5,878 nt of DNA, from NCBI GenBank assembly GCA_934456315.1, contig CAKSHG010000143.1:1-5878 (forward strand), in the 5' to 3' direction. Positions 1 through 5,824 of the stretch are shown here, piece by piece (position 1 is the first letter of the stretch; the number at the start of each line of letters is the position of its first letter). This DNA comes from an uncultured Oscillospiraceae bacterium. Lineage in GTDB: Bacteria; Bacillota; Clostridia; Oscillospirales; Ruminococcaceae. Both the position numbers and the translations under genes were made by a program. The notes under the pieces are model-generated. The model did not search any database, was not told the origin of the DNA, and saw only the letters and a program-made list of their open reading frames with translations.

Positions 1-389
1 GCGGCGACGTGGTGAGCGGTCTGGCGCTGTTCGACTACATCAGCATAATGAAAAAGACGGTCAACACCGTCTGCACCGGAACCGCTGCCAGCATGGGCGC
101 GATACTGTTCCTTGCGGGAAAAAGGCGCAGCATGCTGCCTCATACCAGGCTGATGATACATGATCCGTCGTTTGGCGGCGGAAACTTCGCGGGGAAGAAA
201 TCCCATGAGATACAGCGCAATCTCGACAAGCTGAACGAATCCCGCGAAACGCTTGCCCGTATCATCTCCGGGAAAACCGGCAGGACCCTCGACGAGATAT
301 ACGAGGTGACCGCGGACGACACATATTACAACGTGGACGAAGCTATAGAATTCGGGCTGGCGACGGACGTTTACACCTGCGAAAGCTGA
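1..389 (+). CDS. ClpP-like serine peptidase (family S14), 5'-truncated by the window edge
   Basis: This is the C-terminal part of a ClpP-type peptidase, a self-assembling proteolytic chamber that normally degrades proteins fed to it by an unfoldase ATPase. The reading frame is open to the left edge (Gly-Asp encoded at bases 3-8, then VVSGLALFDY, matching the ClpP GGxVxxGLAIYD strand), so the GTG at base 9 is internal and not the start. Counting from that GTG, the nucleophile is Ser28 in GTAASMG (codon 90-92), the base is His51 in MIHDPS (codon 159-161) and the acid is Asp104 in ADDTYY (codon 318-320). The full triad is therefore present. The usual MIHQP is MIHDP here and the handle region is divergent, which suggests a paralogue and not the housekeeping ClpP. 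It lies 17 bases upstream of a VirD4-like ATPase, probably in one operon. The N-terminal axial loops and the true start are outside the window. Family assignment is secure; its partner and substrates are unknown. Confidence 0.9.
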   Translation, partial: GDVVSGLALFDYISIMKKTVNTVCTGTAASMGAILFLAGKRRSMLPHTRLMIHDPSFGGGNFAGKKSHEIQRNLDKLNESRETLARIISGKTGRTLDEIYEVTADDTYYNVDEAIEFGLATDVYTCES

Positions 390-406
390 GAACGGGAGGT
401 ACTGAC

Positions 407-1714
407 ATGACAAACACAAGAATACTTGCCAAGGGCGTTGAGGTGTCAAACGACACCAGGGAAACCGGGTTCAACAACAATGATATCATAATCGGCTCCT
501 CCGGCTCCGGAAAGACCGGCGGGTACGTCATACCCAATCTTCAGAACATTACCGGAAGCATGATCGTTTCCGACACCAAGGGGCAGCTTGCGAAACGCTT
601 TGCAGCAGAGCTGAAAGCAAAGGGCTACGATGTTTACACGCTTGATTTCGTGGAGCCGAATAATTCCTGCGGCTACAATCCGCTTGCAGAGGTCCGCCGC
701 TACAAGAACGGCAGGTACCGCGAGCAGGATATCCTGACGCTCGCGAATGCGATAATGCCGCAGCTGGATCAGTCGGAGCCTTTCTGGGAGCGTGCTGCGG
801 CGGGATTCTTGGTGTTCCTCATCGCGTATTGCCTTGAGGCGCTTCCTGCCAGGGAGCACACTATGATGAGCGTCTGCGAGCTTTATCGGGCGACTCTCCT
901 CCCGAATGGAATGCTACCGTTTGAGGAGTGGACGAGGAAGAATCCCGGCAGTTATTCCGCAAGGAAGATCGCGCAGGTAGAATCCAGCATGAAGTGCGAA
1001 AAGATGTGGTCCAGTATTATGGAGTTCATCAACCGGGCGCTGGAGCCGTTCCTTTTTGCAGAATCCAAGTGCATTTTCGGCAGCGTAAAGTCATTTTCCC
1101 CGGTTCAGCTTGGACGTAAGAAAACGGTCCTTTTCCTCAACGTCAGCGACACTGACAGCAGTCTGGACATGCTTGTCAACATCTTCTACACCCAGACGCT
1201 TCAGCGTCTGTGCTCCGAGGCAGACTCCAGACCGGACGGCAGGCTTGAAGTACCGGTGCGCATTATAATGGACGATTTTGCTGCGAGCGCGCGTATCCCG
1301 GATTTCACAAAGATCATTTCCGTAATACGTTCCAGGGATATTTCGGTCAGCCTTATTCTTCAGAGCATGGCGCAGCTCGAGTCGATGTACGGTCACGCCG
1401 AGGCGCTGACCATAATCAACAACTGCGACCACCTCCTCTACCTCGGCTGCCAGGACATGGAAACCGCAGAGTTCATAGGCTGCCGTGCTTTCAGGACCGC
1501 TGACCAGGTGCTGTGCCTGCCCCGCGACAAGGCGATACTCATATCCAACGGAGAAAAGGCGGTCACAGTCGACAAGATAAAACCCTACAGCACTGTACGC
1601 GACGGCGGTTTCTGCCACAGAAACAGGCGTATCATATGCGGCGACGATGACGTTTGCGTTGGCGTCAGGGAAAACAGCCCATATGAGGACAGCGCGGACG
1701 TCAGGGTATCCTGA
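407..1714 (+). CDS. VirD4/TraG-like P-loop ATPase (type IV coupling protein family), soluble form
   Basis: This protein belongs to the family of hexameric ATPases that deliver DNA or protein to type IV secretion channels. In its 435 residues the Walker A motif GSSGSGKT is at 30-37, followed by a VSDTKGQL strand at 54-61. A helical insert is marked by FWERAAAGF from 126. The Walker B strand IIMDDFA is at 286-292, the IRSRDISVS segment begins at 307, and LILQSMAQLE is at 316-325. The typical C-terminal PRDKAILISNGEKAVTVDKI segment starts near 372. Two things are unusual. The P-loop begins only 30 residues in, leaving no N-terminal membrane segments, whereas canonical VirD4 proteins are anchored and longer. 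Walker B also reads Asp-Asp where Asp-Glu is usual. The start is supported by a GGGAGG site at 394-399, 7 bases before the ATG. It follows the ClpP-like gene closely. No relaxase or channel gene is visible, so a conjugation role is inferred from family only. Confidence 0.88.
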   Translation: MTNTRILAKGVEVSNDTRETGFNNNDIIIGSSGSGKTGGYVIPNLQNITGSMIVSDTKGQLAKRFAAELKAKGYDVYTLDFVEPNNSCGYNPLAEVRRYKNGRYREQDILTLANAIMPQLDQSEPFWERAAAGFLVFLIAYCLEALPAREHTMMSVCELYRATLLPNGMLPFEEWTRKNPGSYSARKIAQVESSMKCEKMWSSIMEFINRALEPFLFAESKCIFGSVKSFSPVQLGRKKTVLFLNVSDTDSSLDMLVNIFYTQTLQRLCSEADSRPDGRLEVPVRIIMDDFAASARIPDFTKIISVIRSRDISVSLILQSMAQLESMYGHAEALTIINNCDHLLYLGCQDMETAEFIGCRAFRTADQVLCLPRDKAILISNGEKAVTVDKIKPYSTVRDGGFCHRNRRIICGDDDVCVGVRENSPYEDSADVRVS

Positions 1715-1715
1715 C

Positions 1716-1733
1716 CGGGGCAGAGAAGCCCTG
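1716..1733. other. Weak hairpin between convergent genes
   Basis: A six-pair stem (one G-U) with an AGAGAA hexaloop sits in the 32-base gap between the stop of the VirD4-like gene and the stop of the anti-sigma gene: CGGGGC at 1716-1721 pairs with GCCCTG at 1728-1733. No T-tract follows on either strand, so it lacks the mark of an efficient intrinsic terminator. It is the only terminator-like structure separating the two converging transcripts and may be fortuitous. Confidence 0.25.
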
Positions 1734-1746
1734 CTGTGGATTCGGC

Positions 1747-2463
1747 CTATCGCAGGAGCCTTATTGATGCGGCGATGTCCGTCAGCTGTTCATCGGTCAA
1801 CACGCCGTTTTCAAAGCTGATATTGACGTAAACGCACAGGTCAGTGTTGTATGCGAGTATTCCCGGGAGATACGTTATCTCACCGGGGCTGCCGCTTCCG
1901 TAGCCGGATACGATACCGATTTTCGTGACTGCGTTTTCGCTCACTTCGTCCTGCTTTACTACGGTGTAGTCGTTGTCCCAGTTTGCCTGGGCGCTTAGCA
2001 TGAGCTGGTTGTATACCATTCGGTGGAAATTCGGGTCGGAGCGGTCAACGCCGTCGTAAAGCTCAAAAATGTTGTAGTCAGCCGTGCCGACGGTTTTTCC
2101 GTTCAGTCTGATATCCATCGGCGACCAGCCGCCCTCCGTGTTTTCGGACGGCTCAATAACGTATCCGGCTGGCAGCTCTATAGACATTCTGAAAGGCTCT
2201 ATGTCGTAGATGGCGGAGCTGTGTTCAGTGCGGTTGGCGAAGCTGCTCGGGAATTTTACGCGGAATATCGTGAACGCTGCTCCGGTCAGCAGTGCGGCTC
2301 CTGCGGCTGCGGCGGCGCAGAGCGTTACAATACGCGTTACTCTGCGGCGGCGATGAGAGCCGCTGCGCTGGCTGACATACTCGCTGCATTCATCAAGGAA
2401 GCGTTCGGGTATATTTCCGATGGCTGTAAGCAGGTATGAACTGTTTTCGCTGATTCCGTTCAT
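1747..2463 (-). CDS. Single-pass membrane anti-sigma factor-like protein
   Basis: This 238-residue protein is probably the membrane-bound inhibitor of the ECF sigma factor encoded just upstream. The assignment rests on gene order and topology. A short N-terminal segment (1-41, containing AIGNIPERFLDECSEY) ends in the basic stretch HRRRRVTR, which fits a cytoplasmic side. One Ala/Leu-rich transmembrane helix follows at about 45-67, then about 170 residues predicted to lie outside the membrane. The HxxxCxxC motif of zinc-binding anti-sigma factors is absent. The outer domain was not recognised; it begins with an LPAGYVIEP motif and has repeated beta-like segments, so it could be a sensor or a substrate for regulated proteolysis. 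The ATG overlaps the sigma factor stop codon (ATGA), and an AAGGAGG site (near 2474-2480) lies about 10 bases before it, so translation is probably coupled. The stop is TAG. The family name is uncertain. Confidence 0.75.
   Translation of the reverse strand: MNGISENSSYLLTAIGNIPERFLDECSEYVSQRSGSHRRRRVTRIVTLCAAAAAGAALLTGAAFTIFRVKFPSSFANRTEHSSAIYDIEPFRMSIELPAGYVIEPSENTEGGWSPMDIRLNGKTVGTADYNIFELYDGVDRSDPNFHRMVYNQLMLSAQANWDNDYTVVKQDEVSENAVTKIGIVSGYGSGSPGEITYLPGILAYNTDLCVYVNISFENGVLTDEQLTDIAASIRLLR
2460..2463 (-). promoter_or_regulatory. ATGA stop/start overlap, sigma to anti-sigma
   Basis: On the minus strand the TGA ending the sigma factor gene and the ATG opening the anti-sigma gene share two bases. 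This arrangement favours translational coupling and so a fixed ratio of sigma factor to inhibitor. Confidence 0.85.
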
Positions 2464-3020
2464 ATAATATAGCCCTCCTTTTCGAGCGCATTTTTCAGGG
2501 AGATTCGTTCCCGGCGCAGAATCGCAGCTGTCTTGCTAAGGGAGATATCCAGGTCAGCTGCGACTTCCGCTACCGGCTTCAGGTAGAAATACCGCAGGAT
2601 AAACGCAGCGCGTTTCTCGCGGCCGAGAGATCCAAGCCACCTTTCGATCGCGGCTGAAAGCTGTGCGGATTCGAACTGCCTTTCCACGTCAACGCCGGAC
2701 GGGATACATTCGCTTAGTTCGTCGAGCGAATCGGCGTATTCTCCGGAACCGCGCTTCTGCGCAGTCCTGCGCCGCAGCCGGTCGACAGCGAGGTTCCGCG
2801 TTATCTTCCCGAGGAATGCCGCGAGCGAGAGCGGCCTTGCCGGAGGTATCGCGTTCCATGCGCCGAGCCAGGTGTCGTTGACGCATTCCTCAGAGTCCGG
2901 GCGGCTGTTCAGTATCCTCTGGGCGATGGTCATGCAGAGTCTGCCGTATTTTTCGCTGGTATGAGCCAGTGCTTCTTCGTTCCGGGAAAAGTACAGCCCG
3001 ATTATCTGGGTATCTTCCAT
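2460..3020 (-). CDS. ECF-type RNA polymerase sigma factor (sigma-70 family)
   Basis: This 186-residue protein is an alternative sigma factor that redirects RNA polymerase to a dedicated promoter set, probably in response to an envelope or external signal relayed by the membrane protein encoded next. Only regions 2 and 4 are present, as expected for the ECF group. Region 2 spans about 24-86, with the core-binding stretch DSEECVNDTWLGAWNAI (42-58) and the promoter-contacting FLGKITRNLAVDRLRRR (69-85). A charged linker follows. Region 4 spans about 125-180, with LGREKRAAFILRYFY and a helix-turn-helix at about 151-172 (EVAADLDISLSKTAAILRR). The ATG is preceded by AGGTG at 3026-3030, five bases away, within GGTGAGGTG. 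Only 41 bases separate the start from the upstream terminator stem, so its own promoter must be very close or overlap that structure. The ECF subgroup and regulon cannot be told from the sequence. Confidence 0.92.
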   Translation of the reverse strand: MEDTQIIGLYFSRNEEALAHTSEKYGRLCMTIAQRILNSRPDSEECVNDTWLGAWNAIPPARPLSLAAFLGKITRNLAVDRLRRRTAQKRGSGEYADSLDELSECIPSGVDVERQFESAQLSAAIERWLGSLGREKRAAFILRYFYLKPVAEVAADLDISLSKTAAILRRERISLKNALEKEGYII

Positions 3021-3061
3021 ATTATCACCTCACCCTTTATGTCGCAGAAAATTGAAGAAAA

Positions 3062-3089
3062 ATGCGCCCTCCGCGAATGAAGGGCGCAT
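3062..3089 (-). terminator. Intrinsic terminator of the ahcY-DUF2625-PNP operon
   Basis: A perfect nine-pair inverted repeat (ATGCGCCCT at 3062-3070, AGGGCGCAT at 3081-3089) encloses a ten-base loop. Read on the minus strand it begins five bases after the PNP stop codon and is followed by TTTTTCTTC, the classic intrinsic terminator pattern. The plus strand also has a T-run (3091-3096), so the hairpin could act in both directions, although no plus-strand gene reads into it here. It separates the metabolic operon from the sigma/anti-sigma genes transcribed the same way. Confidence 0.88.
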
Positions 3090-3094
3090 ATTTT

Positions 3095-3937
3095 TTATTC
3101 TGCGTTGTGGATATCTTTTATCGCCTGTGTGACCAGCTTCTTGAAGAGCGGCGCTACCCTGTCTGCGGTTTCCTGCACTTCCGCGTGGGTCAGGGGATTT
3201 ACGGATATTCCTGCGGCGAGGTTGCTTATGCAGGAGATGCCGCATATCTCCATTCCCGCGTGGCGTGCGGCTATCGCCTCGATGGCGGTGGACATTCCAA
3301 CTGCGTCAGCGCCGAGGCGTTCGTATGCGCGTATCTCGGAGGGAGTTTCGTACTGCGGACCGGTGGTCTGGATATATACGCCCTTGCGGAGCGGCACTCC
3401 GGCGGTCACTGCGGAATTCTCGATTATCTTCCGCAGGCGGCGGCTGTACACCTCGGACATATCCGGGAAACGCACGCCCAGCTCGTCAATGTTCCCGCCG
3501 ATGAGCGGAGATGGTACGGACATCGAGATATGGTCGGTTATCAGCATGAAATCTCCGGCGTTGAAGCTGCGGTTGATCCCGCCTGCTGCGTTAGTCAGGA
3601 ACAGCACCTTTGCGCCCATCAGCTTCATCAGCCGAACGGGAAGCACGACGTCCTGCGGCTTGTAGCCCTCGTAGAAATGCACTCTGCCCTGCATTGCAAC
3701 TATGGGGACTCCGCCCTTTCCGCCTGCGTATCCGAATACGAAGCGTCCCTTGTGGCCGGGAACGGTGGACACCGGGAATCCCTCGATATCGTGATAATCC
3801 AGCGTTTCTACGATCTCCATCGTGTCTGCGTAGTCTCCCAGTCCGCTGCCGAGTATCAGGGCTATCTCCGGCTTGAATGTGACTTTTTTCTGCACGCACT
3901 CGAAGCACTTCATCAGCTTTTCGTAATTTTCGTTCAT
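3095..3937 (-). CDS. punA: Purine nucleoside phosphorylase (trimeric, PunA-type)
   Basis: This cytoplasmic enzyme cleaves purine (deoxy)nucleosides with phosphate to give the free base and (deoxy)ribose 1-phosphate. The 280-residue length fits the trimeric class that includes human PNP. Visible active-site elements, with human equivalents from knowledge of the family, are Ser31 in GSGLG (Ser33), His62 in GHKG (His64), Arg85 and His87 in QGRVHFYEGY (Arg84, His86), Asn116 in TNAAGG (Asn115), Glu197 in GPQYETP (Glu201), Met215-Ser216 in VGMSTAIE (Met219-Ser220) and Asn239 in SNLAAG (Asn243). The Asn/Glu pair is the signature of preference for 6-oxopurines (inosine, guanosine) over adenosine. Its ATG overlaps the stop of the DUF2625 gene, and a GGAGG site at 3944-3948 lies six bases before the start. 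It is the last gene of the ahcY operon, with the terminator directly after the TAA stop. No residue looks damaged. Confidence 0.95.
   Translation of the reverse strand: MNENYEKLMKCFECVQKKVTFKPEIALILGSGLGDYADTMEIVETLDYHDIEGFPVSTVPGHKGRFVFGYAGGKGGVPIVAMQGRVHFYEGYKPQDVVLPVRLMKLMGAKVLFLTNAAGGINRSFNAGDFMLITDHISMSVPSPLIGGNIDELGVRFPDMSEVYSRRLRKIIENSAVTAGVPLRKGVYIQTTGPQYETPSEIRAYERLGADAVGMSTAIEAIAARHAGMEICGISCISNLAAGISVNPLTHAEVQETADRVAPLFKKLVTQAIKDIHNAE
3934..3937 (-). promoter_or_regulatory. ATGA stop/start overlap, DUF2625 gene to PNP
   Basis: On the minus strand the TGA of the DUF2625 gene and the ATG of the phosphorylase gene share two bases, which fits coupled translation. PNP also has its own Shine-Dalgarno site inside the end of the upstream gene. 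Confidence 0.85.
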
Positions 3938-4566
3938 TCTGCACCTCCGTCGTATTCATCGTCAGGTGTTGCGTTGTCCTGGCTGTTCAGCTTTTTCATT
4001 ACCTCTATTTCCACGCTTTGCAGCTCCTTCATGGAAACCGCCGCGGTGGAGCGGGGCTTGTCCCCGGCTTCCGACCACAGCGGCGGGTACACGCTGATAC
4101 CCTTGTCTGCGGGAAGCTCGTCGTAGAGCACTCCGGGGCATTCTTTGACGTAGGGGCGGTAGAACTGCTCCTGCTCTTCCTTGTTGCAGGCGAATTCAAG
4201 CAGCTCGTCGTAGTTGTCGCCGAATTCCTCCACCAGCAGCTCGTCCGGCGCCAGGTAGAGCAGGGTCCCCTGCTTGTCCAGACCGTAGATGCCGCCGAAA
4301 ACGTCCTCGGCGACTACAGTCATTCCCATTTCGGAAAGCCTTTCGTTGCGCTCGAAGAAATCCATGATACCGCTGCCCAGCAGGCGGAGTATTCCGTTTA
4401 TGGAAACGCCTCCGGTACCTGCCAGCACTGCCGCCAGGGGAGAGAACTCTCCTCCCTGGGAGCGGAGCTTCTTTGCTTTTTCCTCGTCGGGCGGGAGTAT
4501 CTCTATGTCGCATTCCGAGGAATCGAACAGCTTTTGCAGCTGTTCGAACTGTTCTTCAAAGGTCAT
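3934..4566 (-). CDS. DUF2625-family protein of unknown function
   Basis: This 210-residue protein has no signal peptide or membrane segment, so it is probably cytoplasmic. I assign it to DUF2625 from memory of the family pattern. The matching elements are SPLAAVLAGTGGVSINGILRLLGSG (42-66), VVAEDVFGGIYGLD (84-97), LLYLAPDELLVEEFGDNYDELLEF (102-125), the YRPYV segment near 136-140 and the strongly conserved ISVYPPLWSE (157-166). No catalytic motif is evident. The last 16 residues form an acidic, low-complexity tail. It starts one base after the ahcY stop, with GGGAGG at 4573-4578 inside the end of ahcY and six bases before the ATG, and its stop overlaps the PNP start. Being placed between two nucleoside-handling enzymes suggests, but does not show, a link to S-adenosylhomocysteine/purine recycling. 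The biochemical role is unknown. Confidence 0.8.
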   Translation of the reverse strand: MTFEEQFEQLQKLFDSSECDIEILPPDEEKAKKLRSQGGEFSPLAAVLAGTGGVSINGILRLLGSGIMDFFERNERLSEMGMTVVAEDVFGGIYGLDKQGTLLYLAPDELLVEEFGDNYDELLEFACNKEEQEQFYRPYVKECPGVLYDELPADKGISVYPPLWSEAGDKPRSTAAVSMKELQSVEIEVMKKLNSQDNATPDDEYDGGAE

Positions 4567-4567
4567 G

Positions 4568-5824
4568 TCAGACCTCCCAGCTTCCGAGGTACTTTTCCTG
4601 CTCGGGGGTGAGCTTATCTATCTCAAGTCCCCAGTAGCTTATCTTGCGGAGCGCTACCTCGCGGTCTATCTCCTTGGGTACGTTGACGGTCATGTGGTCG
4701 CCGGACTTTACTGCGGCGCTGTTCTGCGCGATGTACTTTGCGGAGAGCGCCTGGATAGCGAAGCTCATGTCCATTATCTCGGCTGGGTGTCCGTCGCCGG
4801 CGGCGAGGTTCACAAGTCTGCCCTCCGCGATAACGAATACGGTGTTTCCGTTAGCCAGCTTGTAGCCCATGATGTTGTTGCGGGCAAGGTAGGAATCGGT
4901 TGCTATCTCGCGCAGTTTCGCCATGTTTACTTCCACGTCGAAGTGACCTGCGTTGCAGCAGATAGCGCCGTCCTTCATGTTGAGGAACGCTTCCTCGCCG
5001 ATAACGTCTGCGCAGCCGGTCACGGTTACGAAGAAGTCGCCGACCTTTGCAGCCTCGCGCATGGGCATTACCTTGAAGCCGTCCATTACGGCTTCCATTG
5101 CCTTTATCGGGTCTATCTCGGTGACGATTACGTCAGCGCCTAAGCCCTTGGCGCGCATTGCTACGCCCTTTCCGCACCAGCCGTAGCCGGCTACGACTAC
5201 GTTCTTTCCGGCTACGATGAGGTTGGTCGTGCGGTTGATACCGTCCCAGACGGACTGTCCGGTGCCGTAGCGGTTATCGAACAGGTGCTTGCAGTCTGCG
5301 TCGTTTACGAGTACCATCGGGAATTTCAGCGCGTGGTCCTTGTCCATTGCTTTCAGGCGGATAATGCCGGTGGTGGTTTCCTCGCAGCCGCCGAGTACGT
5401 CCGGGATAAGCTCAGGGTATTCGTTGTGGATAAGGTTTACGAGGTCGCCGCCGTCATCAATAATGACGTTAGGACGAGCCTTGATGACCTGGGAAATGTG
5501 GCGGTGGTATTCCTCATCGGAAGCGTCGTACCATGCGAATACGTTAAGGCCGTCGTGCACCAGCGCAGCTGCTACGTCGTCCTGCGTGGACAGCGGGTTG
5601 CTGCCGGTGACGTACATCTCGGCGCCGCCTGCGGCAAGCACCTTGCAGAGGTACGCGGTCTTAGCTTCCAGGTGAACCGATAGAGCTACGCGCAGTCCTG
5701 CGAAGGGCTTTTCCTGCTCGAATTCCTTTTCGATGCCGTTGAGCAGGGGCATGTTGCGCTTTACCCACGCTATCTTGCGCGCGCCGCTTTCCCAGAGTTC
5801 GGGATTTCTGATTTCGTGTGCCAT
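4568..5824 (-). CDS. ahcY: S-adenosylhomocysteine hydrolase (adenosylhomocysteinase), short bacterial form
   Basis: This NAD-dependent cytoplasmic enzyme reversibly splits S-adenosylhomocysteine, the product inhibitor of methyltransferases, into adenosine and homocysteine. In 418 residues the substrate domain shows His51 in SVHLEAKT, GSNPLSTQDD (74-83), Asp124 in DDGGDL, Glu149 in CEETTTG, and Lys179, Asp183 and Asn184 in DCKHLFDNRYGTGQS. The Rossmann domain has GYGWCGKG at 213-220, Glu236 as the likely NAD-ribose acid, and His294 in NAGHFD. Asn339 and His346 lie in RLVNLAAGDGHP. It ends at LTPEQEKYLGSWEV, without the KPDHYRY-like tail that completes the NAD site in longer forms. That is typical of the shorter class found in Thermotoga, archaea and some Firmicutes, and is not a truncation. 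The ATG is preceded by AAGGAG (5834-5839) at good spacing. It is the first gene of the operon with the DUF2625 gene and PNP. Confidence 0.97.
   Translation of the reverse strand: MAHEIRNPELWESGARKIAWVKRNMPLLNGIEKEFEQEKPFAGLRVALSVHLEAKTAYLCKVLAAGGAEMYVTGSNPLSTQDDVAAALVHDGLNVFAWYDASDEEYHRHISQVIKARPNVIIDDGGDLVNLIHNEYPELIPDVLGGCEETTTGIIRLKAMDKDHALKFPMVLVNDADCKHLFDNRYGTGQSVWDGINRTTNLIVAGKNVVVAGYGWCGKGVAMRAKGLGADVIVTEIDPIKAMEAVMDGFKVMPMREAAKVGDFFVTVTGCADVIGEEAFLNMKDGAICCNAGHFDVEVNMAKLREIATDSYLARNNIMGYKLANGNTVFVIAEGRLVNLAAGDGHPAEIMDMSFAIQALSAKYIAQNSAAVKSGDHMTVNVPKEIDREVALRKISYWGLEIDKLTPEQEKYLGSWEV

Noticed and set aside
9..11. GTG as the start of the ClpP-like protein
   Set aside because: The frame continues to the window edge with Gly-Asp codons that fit the conserved ClpP strand, and the ClpP N-terminal third would otherwise be missing.
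1091..1618. Minus-strand open frame of 175 codons antisense to the VirD4-like gene
   Set aside because: It lies wholly inside a gene with Walker A, Walker B and C-terminal family motifs, and its translation shows no coherent domain.
3031..3061. ECF-type promoter for the sigma factor gene
   Set aside because: I looked for an AAC-containing -35 and a CGTC-like -10 on the minus strand but found no convincing pair at proper spacing.
3062..4126. Long plus-strand open frame of 354 codons antisense to PNP and the DUF2625 gene
   Set aside because: Its translation is low in recognisable motifs and it mirrors the third-position bias of the minus-strand genes. It also starts inside the terminator stem with no ribosome site. 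The minus-strand products have full family motifs.
4289..5143. Plus-strand open frame of 284 codons antisense to ahcY and the DUF2625 gene
   Set aside because: It crosses the boundary of two well-supported minus-strand genes, has no Shine-Dalgarno site and shows no known domain. It is a shadow of the GC-biased coding strand.
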